Assembly (NCBI GenBank): GCA_946478675.1
Contig: CAMLEF010000145.1
Location: 1 to 10,354, forward strand
Direction of reading: 5' to 3'
DNA: 10,354 nucleotides
Origin: an uncultured Flavobacteriales bacterium
GTDB lineage: Bacteria > Bacteroidota > Bacteroidia > Palsa-965
The notes beneath the pieces are model-generated. The model worked only from the letters and a program-made list of their open reading frames with translations. It was not told where the DNA came from and did not search any database. Both the position numbers and the translations under genes were made by a program. Of this stretch, positions 1 to 6,875 are shown piece after piece. The stretch's first letter is position 1, and the number at the start of each line of letters is the position of its first letter.

Positions 1-1652
1 AGCATGCGCGATACCGGGATGCCCGTCCACGCGCTGACGACTGCAGCAATATCTTCGCTGTCGACTTCCTCTTTGATCATCGGGTTGCCGGAGCTTTGCA
101 TTTCGGCGAGCTTCGCTTTGGCTTTTTCCAGACGCTCTTCGGCTTCTTTGATGCGGCCGTAGCGAATCTCCGCCACTTTGCCGTAATCGCCGGAACGTTC
201 TGCCTGCTCGGCCTCGAACTTTAAATTCTCGATCGCTTCTTTTTCTTTCTGGATGCTTTCGACTACTTCCTTCTCCATCTGCCACTGGGCGCGGAGGTCG
301 GCGCGTTTGTCGTTCAGCTCGGCGATCTCGCGGGAAAGCTCTTCCAGCTTCGGCTGATCGTTTTCGCGCTTGATGGCTTCGCGTTCGATTTCGAGCTGGC
401 GGATCTTGCGTTCGACGGCTTCGAGCTCCACCGGCATCGAGTTGATCTCCATGCGCAGGTGAGAAGCCGCTTCGTCCATCAGGTCGATCGCTTTGTCCGG
501 GAGGAAACGATCGCTGATGTAACGCTGCGAGAGCTCTACGGCTGCAATGATCGCTTCGTCCTTGATGCGGACCTTGTGGTGCGTTTCGTATTTTTCTTTG
601 ATGCCGCGCAGGATGGAGATCGCATCTTCGGCAGACGGCTCATCGACGAGCACTTTCTGGAAGCGGCGTTCGAGCGCTTTATCTTTTTCGAAATATTTCT
701 GGAATTCGTTCAGCGTCGTTGCGCCGATCGCGCGCAGTTCACCGCGGGCAAGGGCCGGCTTGAGAATATTGGCCGCGTCCATCGCACCTTCGCCACCGCC
801 GGCGCCCACGAGCGTGTGGATCTCGTCGATGAAAAGAATGATCTCGCCATTGGAGCCGGTCACTTCTTTCACGACGGCTTTCAAACGTTCTTCGAATTCG
901 CCTTTGTATTTCGCACCGGCGATCAGCGCGCCCATGTCGAGCGAGAAGATCAGCTTCGACTTCAGGTTTTCTGGAACGTCGCCGTTTACGATGCGATGCG
1001 CGATGCCTTCCGCGATGGCCGTTTTACCAACGCCGGGCTCACCGACGAGGATCGGGTTGTTTTTCGTGCGGCGGGAAAGGATCTGCAGCACGCGGCGGAT
1101 CTCTTCGTCACGTCCGATGACCGGGTCGAGCTTGCCGCTGCGGGCCTGCTCATTCAGATTGATGGCGTATTTGCCGAGCGCATTATACGTTTCTTCCTGC
1201 GAAGCGCTGGTCACTTTCGAGCCTTTGCGCAATTCGCGGATGGCGGCTTTCAGGTCTTTTTCCGTGATGCCGTTATCCTTCAGCAATTGCGAAACCTGGT
1301 CGCCCGCATCGAGAAGTCCGAGCAGCAAATGTTCGATCGACACGAACTCGTCGCCGAATTCTTTCAGGCTGTTCGTCGCTTTTACAAGCGCGCGGTTCGC
1401 ATTGTTCGAAAGGTAATTGCTGCCGCCCGAGCTTTTCGGGTACGACTGGATAATGCGGTCCACCACCTGCGTAATGAGCGCAGGATTGATGTTCATTTTC
1501 TTCAGCAGGAAAGGCGTCACGTTGTCGTCCACTTCGAGAATGCCTTTCAGGATGTGGCCGGTTTCGATTGCCTGGTGATTCGAAGACATGGCGATTTGTT
1601 GTGCCTGCTGAATCGCTTCCTGCGACTTTATCGTGAAATTGTTCAGGTTCAT
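1..1652 (-). CDS. clpB: ATP-dependent chaperone ClpB, N-terminal 550 residues (cut by window edge)
   Basis: ClpB is the hexameric AAA+ disaggregase that works with DnaK/DnaJ to pull polypeptides out of aggregates in the cytoplasm. The reading frame begins [21 protein letters not shown], a typical Clp N-domain start, and runs off the left edge. In order I see: the Clp N-domain (about residues 1-145); the first AAA+ module with Walker [10 protein letters not shown] (about 203-210), Walker B ILFIDEIH (about 269-276) and arginine fingers in ALERRFQ (about 324); and a long Glu/Lys/Arg-rich coiled-coil middle domain (about 405-520) that marks ClpB rather than ClpA or ClpC. The sequence stops at TGIPVSRM, just before the second AAA+ module. 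The ATG at 1652 fits the family start. There is no Shine-Dalgarno, and I found no convincing TAnnTTTG promoter in the 220 bp upstream. The gene follows the terminator of the T9SS gene, so it is probably transcribed on its own. Identification is very secure. Confidence 0.97.
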   Translation of the reverse strand, partial: MNLNNFTIKSQEAIQQAQQIAMSSNHQAIETGHILKGILEVDDNVTPFLLKKMNINPALITQVVDRIIQSYPKSSGGSNYLSNNANRALVKATNSLKEFGDEFVSIEHLLLGLLDAGDQVSQLLKDNGITEKDLKAAIRELRKGSKVTSASQEETYNALGKYAINLNEQARSGKLDPVIGRDEEIRRVLQILSRRTKNNPILVGEPGVGKTAIAEGIAHRIVNGDVPENLKSKLIFSLDMGALIAGAKYKGEFEERLKAVVKEVTGSNGEIILFIDEIHTLVGAGGGEGAMDAANILKPALARGELRAIGATTLNEFQKYFEKDKALERRFQKVLVDEPSAEDAISILRGIKEKYETHHKVRIKDEAIIAAVELSQRYISDRFLPDKAIDLMDEAASHLRMEINSMPVELEAVERKIRQLEIEREAIKRENDQPKLEELSREIAELNDKRADLRAQWQMEKEVVESIQKEKEAIENLKFEAEQAERSGDYGKVAEIRYGRIKEAEERLEKAKAKLAEMQSSGNPMIKEEVDSEDIAAVVSAWTGIPVSRM

Positions 1653-1873
1653 AACAGCTTTTTAAGCAATAGAGATTGAAATTCTACAATCTCCTTTGCG
1701 CAAAATCTGTTCCTAACGGGATAAAAAAAGGAAAAAAGCAATATTGACAGGAAGCGTCGAAAATCCCTGACGAAAAGGCGCTTAGCCCGGGAATTGCTGG
1801 CCTTTTTGACATTGTCGCAATACAAACGTCTTCTCCTGGACCGGGCCTGTTCTGAAACGAAACAAAGGAGGAT
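1653..1873. other. Intergenic spacer upstream of clpB, no gene supported
   Basis: This stretch separates the terminator of the upstream secreted-protein gene from clpB, both on the minus strand, and must hold the clpB promoter. It is AT-rich near clpB. No TAnnTTTG element is found on the minus strand, and no CIRCE-like inverted repeat is obvious. A small open frame (1649-1900, minus) gives a basic, low-complexity peptide overlapping the clpB start and is not believed. Confidence 0.5.
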
Positions 1874-1913
1874 AAAAAAGAGAAAGGCTGCCGTTTTCAC
1901 AGCAGCCTTTCTC
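1874..1913 (-). terminator. Intrinsic terminator of the T9SS-protein gene
   Basis: On the minus strand, a perfect 12-bp stem (GAGAAAGGCTGC, 1902-1913, paired with 1880-1891) with a 10-nt loop is followed by six T (1874-1879). It starts 17 bp after the stop codon of the secreted-protein gene. The stem is GC-containing and the U-tract immediate, so this is a classical Rho-independent terminator. Confidence 0.92.
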
Positions 1914-1929
1914 TATGAGAAGTTGTCGA

Positions 1930-3885
1930 TTACTGAACAACAACGCGGATCGTGCTCGTGCTGCCTTCTGCAGTTACGTTCACGAAGTAAACACCAGCCG
2001 GAAGGTTGGAGGTGTTCAGCTGTACGTTGTTTTTGCCGGCGTTGAGGCCGCGGTTTTCAACCATTACATTCTGGCCGAGGGTGTTGGTCATCGTGATGTT
2101 CACGTTGCCGGATTTCACCAGGTCGAGGTTGAGGTTGAGCAGGTCGGTAGCCGGGTTCGGGTAAGCAGCAACAGAGCCGAAAGCAGCCGTGTTTTCTGCG
2201 ATGCCGATCGCCAGGTTGAATTCGCTCTGCATGAAGTCGATGCCACAGTTGTAGTAGTGGTCGAACGTCGTAGCTAAGTCGTGCGCGCCGTTACGGTCGA
2301 TCGAGTTCGTTACCGGAACCGAGTAGGTGGTGCCGTTGACGAGCGTTACGTTGGAAACGTAGTGGAAGTAGAAGTCCTGGGAGGTGGTGAACTGCTTGCG
2401 GGCGGTCCACATGCCGGTGGTCAGGTCAACTGCTTTACCGTAAAGGTCCGGGAGTGCGTTCTCTGCCTGGAGCGCCAGCGGATCGGAGTCAACCCAGAGG
2501 TAGAACAGGTGATCGCGGCTGGTGTTGGAAGAGATCTGGATACGAGCGTCGGTAGCGTAAGCAGCACCGCCGTTAGAACCGTCAACGAAGATCGTGGTGT
2601 TGTCGGAGGTCGTGGTCATCAGCGAGTCAACGAGAACAGCATCCCAGCTGTTGGTGGTCGTGTGAACGTCGTAGATGTAGTGACGAGCGGTCGTGCCGTT
2701 CTGGCCGGTGAGGGTCCAGGTGTAGCCGAGAGAGTCTTCGTCGTTGGAAGAACCGCTTTCGATCGTGCAAACGATGTGGAGCTGGCCGTTGTTGTCGACT
2801 ACGACGTCAGAGCCCTGGTTCTGGCTGAACCACGGGTGAGCCTGGTTGTCGCTCGCAGCGATGAGGTGGTCGTTTACTACCTGGATGGTAGAGAAGTCGA
2901 AAGAAGGAAGCATGGTCCAGGTGGTGCCGCCGTCGGTCGTTTTGTAGGTGAGGGGCTGGAAGCCGCGTTTGTGCGGGTCCGTTTCGCCACCTGCAACACC
3001 GAAGAATACGCAGTAGCCGATCTGGCCGTTCGGGCTGAAGGCGAGGTGAGCCTGCGTGTAGGTGTCGGCCGTGCCGTCAGATGCGGTGTGGAAGGTCGGC
3101 TTGATGGAGTCCATCGACCAGGTAATGGTGTTGCCGTCCCATTTGCCTTTCATCAGGGTGCAGCCGCGGTACATCTGCGCGAGAGCGGTCGTGCCGTCGT
3201 CGTTCAGGTACAGACCGCCGGTTACCCATACGGTGCTGTCGGTGTTCGTCTGGATGTCAACGCGCGGGAACGAGTTCACGCCTGCGGTGATGACGTTGGT
3301 GTTCTGGGTTGCGCCGTTCGCCATGTTCTGGTAGTTGGCGTAGTAGCCATCCCAGGTAGAGCCGCTGGTGTACGGGCCGGTAGAAACGGTAACTGCGTTG
3401 GCAAGCGTGGTGTTGCCGTTGCCGTTCAGGATGGCACCCGAGGGGTAACGGAAACGTTTGCTGCCGAGGTTGGTCTGGTCAGCGTAGTAAGAAGAATCCC
3501 AGGTGGTGCCGCAGTCGGTCGTCCAGCTGTACTCGACGTAGCCGGAAGAAACGTTTGCGTCAGCCGACCAGTCCTGGCTGAGACGGTGGGTGAACATGAC
3601 AACGTTCAGCGCCTGGTTAGCGGTCAGACAGTTCGACTGCGAAACGAGCAGGGTGAAAGCGTTGTAAGAGCTGGAAAATTTGGTACCCGCGGTGAGCGGC
3701 GTAGCGTTGTTGCCGTAACGGGCATTGGCATTGGCAGAAGCGAGGAAGTTTACACTGTTACCATCGGTCGTAGCAGCTTTGCTCAACGTCAGGTCAGCCT
3801 TCTTCACGCCACCAACTTTCGGTGCCTGGGCAGCAAGGCCGAGACCCGCTGTTACCCCGATAGCAAGAAGTAATCCTTTTTTCAT
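1930..3885 (-). CDS. Secreted protein with Asp-box motifs and T9SS type A sorting domain
   Basis: A 651-residue exported protein. An N-terminal signal peptide (MKKGLLLAIGVTAGLGLAAQA) is followed by a long Thr/Asn/Asp/Gly-rich region, then a C-terminal T9SS type A sorting domain (about 570-651). That domain shows the usual VAAYPNPATDLLNLNL, NTLGQNV, LPAGVYFVNV and the final hydrophobic strand RVVVQ. Two stretches match the Asp-box (S/T-x-D-x-G-x-T-W): TTDCGTTW (122-129) and TTDGGTTW (317-324). Such boxes sit in beta-propellers of sialidase/BNR-type proteins, so a propeller fold is a reasonable guess, but no catalytic residues can be assigned. By family knowledge it is exported by Sec, crosses the outer membrane through T9SS, and is anchored at the surface or released. 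It is a single-gene unit with a near-consensus promoter and a strong terminator, which suggests good expression. Substrate or ligand is unknown. Confidence 0.9.
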   Translation of the reverse strand: MKKGLLLAIGVTAGLGLAAQAPKVGGVKKADLTLSKAATTDGNSVNFLASANANARYGNNATPLTAGTKFSSSYNAFTLLVSQSNCLTANQALNVVMFTHRLSQDWSADANVSSGYVEYSWTTDCGTTWDSSYYADQTNLGSKRFRYPSGAILNGNGNTTLANAVTVSTGPYTSGSTWDGYYANYQNMANGATQNTNVITAGVNSFPRVDIQTNTDSTVWVTGGLYLNDDGTTALAQMYRGCTLMKGKWDGNTITWSMDSIKPTFHTASDGTADTYTQAHLAFSPNGQIGYCVFFGVAGGETDPHKRGFQPLTYKTTDGGTTWTMLPSFDFSTIQVVNDHLIAASDNQAHPWFSQNQGSDVVVDNNGQLHIVCTIESGSSNDEDSLGYTWTLTGQNGTTARHYIYDVHTTTNSWDAVLVDSLMTTTSDNTTIFVDGSNGGAAYATDARIQISSNTSRDHLFYLWVDSDPLALQAENALPDLYGKAVDLTTGMWTARKQFTTSQDFYFHYVSNVTLVNGTTYSVPVTNSIDRNGAHDLATTFDHYYNCGIDFMQSEFNLAIGIAENTAAFGSVAAYPNPATDLLNLNLDLVKSGNVNITMTNTLGQNVMVENRGLNAGKNNVQLNTSNLPAGVYFVNVTAEGSTSTIRVVVQ

Positions 3886-3936
3886 TGGTTTAAGTATTGA
3901 TTTTACAGGTTAGGAATTCAAAATTTTGAAAGAAAG

Positions 3937-3968
3937 CAAATGTAAACTTTTCCCACATTGCCTCCAAA
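3937..3968 (-). promoter_or_regulatory. Bacteroidota-type promoter of the T9SS-protein gene
   Basis: On the minus strand there is TTTG at 3965-3968, a 20-nt spacer, then TACATTTG at 3937-3944, matching the Bacteroidota consensus TTTG-N(17-23)-TAnnTTTG. Transcription would start near 3930, giving a leader of about 45 nt before the ATG at 3885. No Shine-Dalgarno is seen. Confidence 0.75.
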
Positions 3969-4239
3969 CAACCGCCGGTAACGCGATTTTACCGGTGATC
4001 TACAGGATGAAATATTTTTAAATCGGGTCAAAAGCGGTTGAAATTCCACATAAGATACGGCGAATTTTTACTTCCGGATGGCTTGCGGGGCTGTTCCGGA
4101 ACCTTTATCCGCAATCAGGAACTAACTGATTCATAACAAACGGATTATTAGTCTCCCGCCCGGAGCAGTGAGGATTCTGCCGTTTTGGCGGGGAAAAGTT
4201 AGCGGCTGACTATCAGCTGTTTTTGTTGGGCTGATACTT
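3969..4239. other. Divergent intergenic region without a recognised gene
   Basis: About 270 bp lie between the promoters of the secreted-protein gene (-) and rpsA (+). I see no credible small ORF, tRNA or CRISPR here. Local symmetry includes the palindrome GTTCCGGAAC (4093-4102) and a weak TATCAGC/GCTGATA inverted repeat (4211-4217 / 4230-4236) followed by CTTTTT, just upstream of the rpsA promoter. Neither has a clear role. Confidence 0.5.
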
Positions 4240-4275
4240 TTTGCCGGGGAAAAGGGGGGATTTCGTATATCTTTG
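4240..4275 (+). promoter_or_regulatory. Putative rpsA promoter
   Basis: TTTG at 4240-4243 and TATCTTTG at 4268-4275 (a full TAnnTTTG match) are separated by 24 nt, slightly longer than the usual 17-23. Transcription would start near 4282. This lies downstream of the ATG at 4241, which argues against the long N-terminally extended reading of rpsA. Confidence 0.6.
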
Positions 4276-4281
4276 TATCCC

Positions 4282-4378
4282 TTTTACAAAAAGAAGGTCG
4301 CCGGCCGGCCTCATGTCTAACCGCTCTTATCGCCGGAATAAGAGCCATCCCGGAAAACCGGGAAACCCAAACGCCACA
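4282..4378 (+). promoter_or_regulatory. Structured rpsA 5' leader with two tandem hairpins
   Basis: The roughly 97-nt leader can form a perfect 8-bp hairpin (GCTCTTAT 4323-4330 / ATAAGAGC 4338-4345, 7-nt loop). Two bases later comes a 6-bp hairpin with an AAAA tetraloop (TCCCGG 4348-4353 / CCGGGA 4358-4363). They end 15 nt before the start codon. There is no Shine-Dalgarno; the bases next to the ATG are A/C-rich. In E. coli the rpsA translation start region is also folded into hairpins that mediate S1 autoregulation. A similar role here is inference. Confidence 0.5.
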
Positions 4379-6199
4379 ATGGCTGAAACTCAAACTTCAC
4401 CCGCCGTACAGCCGGAATTCGACTGGAACACGGTAGGTAAAAAACAAGACGTTTATTCCAAGGAAGAGCTCGCGCGTCTCGAGTCACTTTATGGTGGTAC
4501 GCTCAAGTCGATCAACGACCATGAAGTCCTGGAAGGCATTGTTGTTGCCAAAAACAACAAAGAAGTAGTCGTCAACATCGGCTACAAATCGGATGGCGTT
4601 ATTCCGCTGTCTGAATTCCGCTACAACCCCGATCTCGGTATCGGCGACAAAGTGGAAGTTTACGTAGAAAGCCAGGAAGACAAAAACGGTCAGCTGGTTC
4701 TCTCTCACAAGAAAGCCCGCGCAATGAAATCGTGGGAGCGTGTCAACAATGCGCTCACCGGCGACGAAGTGATCAAGGGTTACGTGAAATGCCGTACCAA
4801 AGGCGGTCTTATCGTCGACGTATTCGGTATCGAGGCGTTCCTGCCCGGTTCCCAGATCGACGTCAAGCCGATCCGCGATTACGATATCTACGTTGGAAAA
4901 ACGATGGAGTTCAAAGTGGTTAAGATCAACAACGAATTCAAAAACGTTGTCGTTTCCCACAAAGCGCTCATCGAAGAAGAACTCGAAGCCCAGAAGCGCG
5001 AGATCATCAGCAAGCTCGAAAAAGGCCAGGTTCTCGAAGGAACCGTCAAGAACATCACCAGCTACGGCGTATTCGTCGACCTCGGTGGCGTCGATGGTCT
5101 TATTCACATCACCGACCTCTCCTGGGGCCGTATCTCGCACCCGGAAGAGATCGTCAAGCTCGACCAGAAGATCAACGTCGTTATCCTCGATTTCGACGAC
5201 CAGAAAAAACGCATTGCGCTTGGTCTCAAGCAGCTCACTTCTCACCCGTGGGAAGCGCTCAGCTCCGATCTCAAAGTCGGCGACAAGATCAAAGGCCGCG
5301 TAGTAGTGATCGCCGATTACGGTGCATTCGTAGAAGTGCAGCCGGGCGTAGAAGGACTGATCCACGTTTCGGAAATGTCCTGGTCACAGCACCTGCGTTC
5401 CGCACAGGATTTCCTGAAAGTGGGCGACGAAGTGGAAGCTGTTGTCCTCACCCTCGACCGCGAAGAGCGCAAAATGTCCCTCGGCATCAAGCAACTTACG
5501 CCTGATCCGTGGAAAGACATCCTCACCAAATACCCGAAAGGTTCCCGCCACACGGCGAAAGTCCGCAACTTCACCAACTTCGGCATCTTCGTCGAGCTGG
5601 AAGAAGGTATCGACGGCCTCATCCACATCTCCGACCTCAGCTGGTCGAAGAAGATCAAGCACCCGTCCGAATTCACGAAGATCGGCGAGAGCATCGATGT
5701 GGTTGTCCTGGACGTTGACGTGGAAAACCGCCGCCTCAGCCTCGGTCACAAGCAGCTCGAAGAAAACCCGTGGGATGTATTCGAAACCGTCTTCACCGTC
5801 GGTTCCGTACACCAGGGCACGATCGTGAGCGCGAACGACAAAGGCGCAGTGGTACAGCTTCCCTACGGTGTTGAAGCATTCTGCCCGAACAAACATTTGC
5901 TCAAGGCAGACGGCAACAACGCGAAAGTGGAAGAGACCCTCGACTTCAAAGTCCTCGAATTCAACAAGGACTCCAAGAAGATTATCGTTTCTCACCGCAA
6001 TACGGTTGAAGCCATTGCCATCGAAGAAAAAGAAGGCCGTGGTGGTAAGAAGGAAGGCAAATCCGGTTCCAGCGACGAAACCAAGAAGGCTGTCAAGAAA
6101 GTCAAAGACAATCTTGAGAAGACGACCCTCGGTGACGTTTCTGCCCTTGCCAACCTCAAATCGCAGCTCGAAGACAAAGAGCAGGGTAAGAACGACTAA
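4379..6199 (+). CDS. rpsA: 30S ribosomal protein S1
   Basis: S1 binds mRNA single strands on the 30S subunit and helps load structured or SD-poor messages, which matters in Bacteroidota where SD sequences are rare. The 606-residue product has six S1 (OB-fold) repeats at about 48-112, 130-195, 217-285, 302-370, 390-457 and 475-540. The central ones carry the hallmark YGVFVDL/YGAFVEV/FGIFVEL and GLIHITDLSW/GLIHVSEMSW/GLIHISDLSW motifs. A Lys/Glu-rich tail (about 545-606) follows, as is common in this phylum. I chose the ATG at 4379 (MAETQTSPAVQPEFDW). It matches the family N-terminus, and the candidate promoter lies downstream of the farther in-frame ATG at 4241. The in-frame ATG at 4313 would add a basic 22-residue extension encoded by the hairpin leader and is judged unlikely. 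The gene forms a monocistronic unit with its own promoter, structured leader and terminator. Confidence 0.97.
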   Translation: MAETQTSPAVQPEFDWNTVGKKQDVYSKEELARLESLYGGTLKSINDHEVLEGIVVAKNNKEVVVNIGYKSDGVIPLSEFRYNPDLGIGDKVEVYVESQEDKNGQLVLSHKKARAMKSWERVNNALTGDEVIKGYVKCRTKGGLIVDVFGIEAFLPGSQIDVKPIRDYDIYVGKTMEFKVVKINNEFKNVVVSHKALIEEELEAQKREIISKLEKGQVLEGTVKNITSYGVFVDLGGVDGLIHITDLSWGRISHPEEIVKLDQKINVVILDFDDQKKRIALGLKQLTSHPWEALSSDLKVGDKIKGRVVVIADYGAFVEVQPGVEGLIHVSEMSWSQHLRSAQDFLKVGDEVEAVVLTLDREERKMSLGIKQLTPDPWKDILTKYPKGSRHTAKVRNFTNFGIFVELEEGIDGLIHISDLSWSKKIKHPSEFTKIGESIDVVVLDVDVENRRLSLGHKQLEENPWDVFETVFTVGSVHQGTIVSANDKGAVVQLPYGVEAFCPNKHLLKADGNNAKVEETLDFKVLEFNKDSKKIIVSHRNTVEAIAIEEKEGRGGKKEGKSGSSDETKKAVKKVKDNLEKTTLGDVSALANLKSQLEDKEQGKND

Positions 6200-6206
6200 T
6201 GACACT

Positions 6207-6273
6207 CCGGGTGTTGCAGTACTGATACTATTGCAACTCTCCCGGTGACTAAAAACTACGCCATGGTTTTTAG
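6207..6273 (+). promoter_or_regulatory. Two hairpins in the rpsA 3' UTR upstream of the terminator
   Basis: The first hairpin pairs CCGGG (6207-6211) with CCCGG (6241-6245) and GTTGCA (6213-6218) with TGCAAC (6232-6237). The second is an AT-rich 8-bp stem, CTAAAAAC (6249-6256) / GTTTTTAG (6266-6273). TCCGGGTG at 6206-6213 repeats the 3' arm of the following terminator, so it could instead pair with the terminator's 5' arm. Confidence 0.4.
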
Positions 6274-6277
6274 TTTG

Positions 6278-6309
6278 CACCCGGACGGTTTCGTCCGGGT
6301 GTTTTTTTT
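6278..6309 (+). terminator. rpsA intrinsic terminator
   Basis: A perfect 9-bp GC-rich stem, CACCCGGAC (6278-6286) / GTCCGGGTG (6293-6301), with a 6-nt loop is followed directly by eight T (6302-6309). It ends the rpsA transcript. Confidence 0.95.
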
Positions 6310-6366
6310 ATCTGAAAGTTTCGCAGCTTTTTTTCTTGAATGCTGTAGTGTGTTTTCCTAAAATGC

Positions 6367-6374
6367 TATTTTTG
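6367..6374 (+). promoter_or_regulatory. Putative -7 element of the tRNA-Pro gene
   Basis: TATTTTTG matches TAnnTTTG and lies 40 bp before the tRNA. No good TTG sits at the expected upstream distance; the nearest, at 6336-6338, is 28 nt away. A short inverted repeat GTTTTGC/GCAAAAC (6381-6387 / 6396-6402) lies in the predicted tRNA 5' leader. Confidence 0.4.
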
Positions 6375-6414
6375 CAACCCGTTTTGCCCCATTCCGCAAA
6401 ACAGCAGTCATCAT

Positions 6415-6488
6415 CGGGGTGTAGCGCAGTTGGCTAGCGCGCCACGTTCGGGACGTGGAGGCCGGAGGTTCGAGTCCTCTCACCCCGA
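6415..6488 (+). tRNA. tRNA-Pro, anticodon CGG
   Basis: A complete 74-nt cloverleaf. Acceptor stem CGGGGTG/CACCCCG with discriminator A; D stem GCGC/GCGC with loop AGTTGGCTA; anticodon stem CCACG/CGTGG with loop TTCGGGA, giving anticodon CGG (reads proline CCG); variable loop AGGCC; T stem GGAGG/CCTCT with one G-T pair and loop TTCGAGT. CCA is not encoded, since CTG follows the discriminator. The D-loop-to-3'-end part recurs downstream at 6785-6869. Confidence 0.96.
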
Positions 6489-6784
6489 CTGATTTTACTA
6501 AGACCACTTCAGCAATGAGGTGGTCTTTTTTATTATTTGTAATCTGGTATAGAATGCTGATGAGTATGAAATATTTTGTCTACGTAATTGAATGTTGTCA
6601 ATCGAAGAAGCGTTACACGGGATTATCCAGAGATCCGCAAAAACGGCTTGTCGAGCATAATTCCGGAAAATCAAAATTTACGAGTAGTTATGGGCCTTGG
6701 CGAGTGATTTATACTGAGCTAGTAGGAGAACTTCCTGCAGCGCGTCAACGTGAGAAATATCTGAAGACGGCAAGCGGTAGAAAA
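6431..6784 (+). mobile_element. Candidate 354-bp tRNA-targeting GIY-YIG cassette
   Basis: The interval from the D loop of tRNA-Pro (6431) to just before the second tRNA-derived copy (6785) is one unit of a direct duplication. It holds the functional tRNA 3' portion, a terminator and nearly all of a GIY-YIG nuclease gene. The repeated segment (6431-6493 versus 6785-6874) is identical apart from C6434 to T6788, G6465 to A6819 and a 27-nt insertion (6826-6852). This is what insertion into a tRNA gene with restoration of the 3' half would leave. The exact ends and the movement are inferred; simple tandem duplication plus capture of an ORF is an alternative. Confidence 0.5.
6500..6531 (+). terminator. 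Intrinsic terminator after tRNA-Pro
   Basis: AAGACCACTTC (6500-6510) pairs with GAGGTGGTCTT (6517-6527), with one G-T pair and a 6-nt loop. T6526-6531 forms the tract, starting inside the stem. It lies 11 bp after the tRNA. It resembles the second terminator at 6876-6907 at its outer AAGACC/GGTCTT pairs but differs in its core. Confidence 0.88.
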
Positions 6785-6838
6785 TGGTTAGCGCGCCACG
6801 TTCGGGACGTGGAGGCCGAAGGTTCCCTGCCCGCCTGA
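6566..6838 (+). CDS. Small GIY-YIG nuclease family protein
   Basis: A 90-residue single-domain GIY-YIG protein of the short UPF0213/UvrC-N-like type. It begins MKYFVYVIECCQ, with FVY (4-6) at the GIY position, YTG (17-19) at the YIG position, Arg27 in QKRLVEHN as the expected catalytic arginine, His31-Asn32, and Glu63 in RQREKYLK as the metal-binding glutamate. GRKWL closes the domain. I prefer the ATG at 6566 because the family starts right before the first strand; ATGs at 6554 and 6560 are in frame and would add two to four residues. The gene lies between an intact tRNA-Pro and a truncated tRNA-Pro copy. Its codons from Trp74 on (WLARHVRDVEAEG) are read from the tRNA copy, and its end (LPA-stop) from a palindrome inserted there. 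Family members cut DNA, several as homing enzymes; here a role in targeting the tRNA gene is inference. No strong promoter of its own is visible. Confidence 0.85.
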   Translation: MKYFVYVIECCQSKKRYTGLSRDPQKRLVEHNSGKSKFTSSYGPWRVIYTELVGELPAARQREKYLKTASGRKWLARHVRDVEAEGSLPA

Positions 6839-6869
6839 AGCGGTCAGGCGGGGAGTCCTCTCACCCCGA
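6785..6869 (+). pseudogene. Truncated tRNA-Pro copy interrupted in the T loop
   Basis: Starting at TGGTTAGCGCG, the sequence repeats the tRNA-Pro gene from D loop to discriminator. The anticodon arm and acceptor 3' strand are intact, but the 5' acceptor strand and 5' D arm are missing. A 27-nt insertion (6826-6852) splits the T loop after TTC. It cannot form a cloverleaf and is a tRNA remnant. Its first part also encodes the C-terminus of the GIY-YIG protein. Confidence 0.9.
6826..6852. repeat. 27-nt palindromic insertion inside the tRNA remnant
   Basis: The insertion contains a perfect 9-bp inverted repeat, CCCGCCTGA (6830-6838) / TCAGGCGGG (6844-6852), around the 5-nt loop AGCGG. Comparison with the intact tRNA gives its exact borders. 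Because CCCGCCTGA is symmetrical, each strand can supply a stop codon (Pro-Ala-stop). The forward one ends the GIY-YIG gene. It looks like a short dispersed intergenic repeat; whether it recurs in the genome cannot be seen here. Confidence 0.75.
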
Positions 6870-6875
6870 CTGATA

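Noticed and set aside
459..1679. 406-aa plus-strand open frame opposite clpB
   Set aside because: It lies antisense to a highly conserved clpB, its product is low-complexity (Phe/Arg/Asp rich), and it results from the codon bias of the real gene.
1649..1900. 83-aa minus-strand ORF before clpB
   Set aside because: It overlaps the clpB start and the adjacent terminator loop, and its composition is basic and low-complexity. It is more likely untranslated leader.
2281..3873. 530-aa plus-strand open frame opposite the T9SS-protein gene
   Set aside because: The product is Val/Arg/Gly-rich without domains or a signal peptide. The minus-strand gene has a promoter, signal peptide, sorting domain and terminator.
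4211..4240. TATCAGC/GCTGATA stem followed by CTTTTT as a terminator
   Set aside because: The stem is short and AT-rich with a 12-nt loop, and no plus-strand transcript ends there. It overlaps the rpsA promoter's upstream element.
4241..4378. N-terminal extension of rpsA from the ATG at 4241
   Set aside because: The extension has no family counterpart, contains the leader hairpins, and its start precedes the predicted transcription start.
4484..6280. Long minus-strand frames opposite rpsA (4484-5365 and 5384-6280)
   Set aside because: They are shadows of the rpsA codon pattern, and their products are repetitive acidic/aromatic sequence without homology I recognise.
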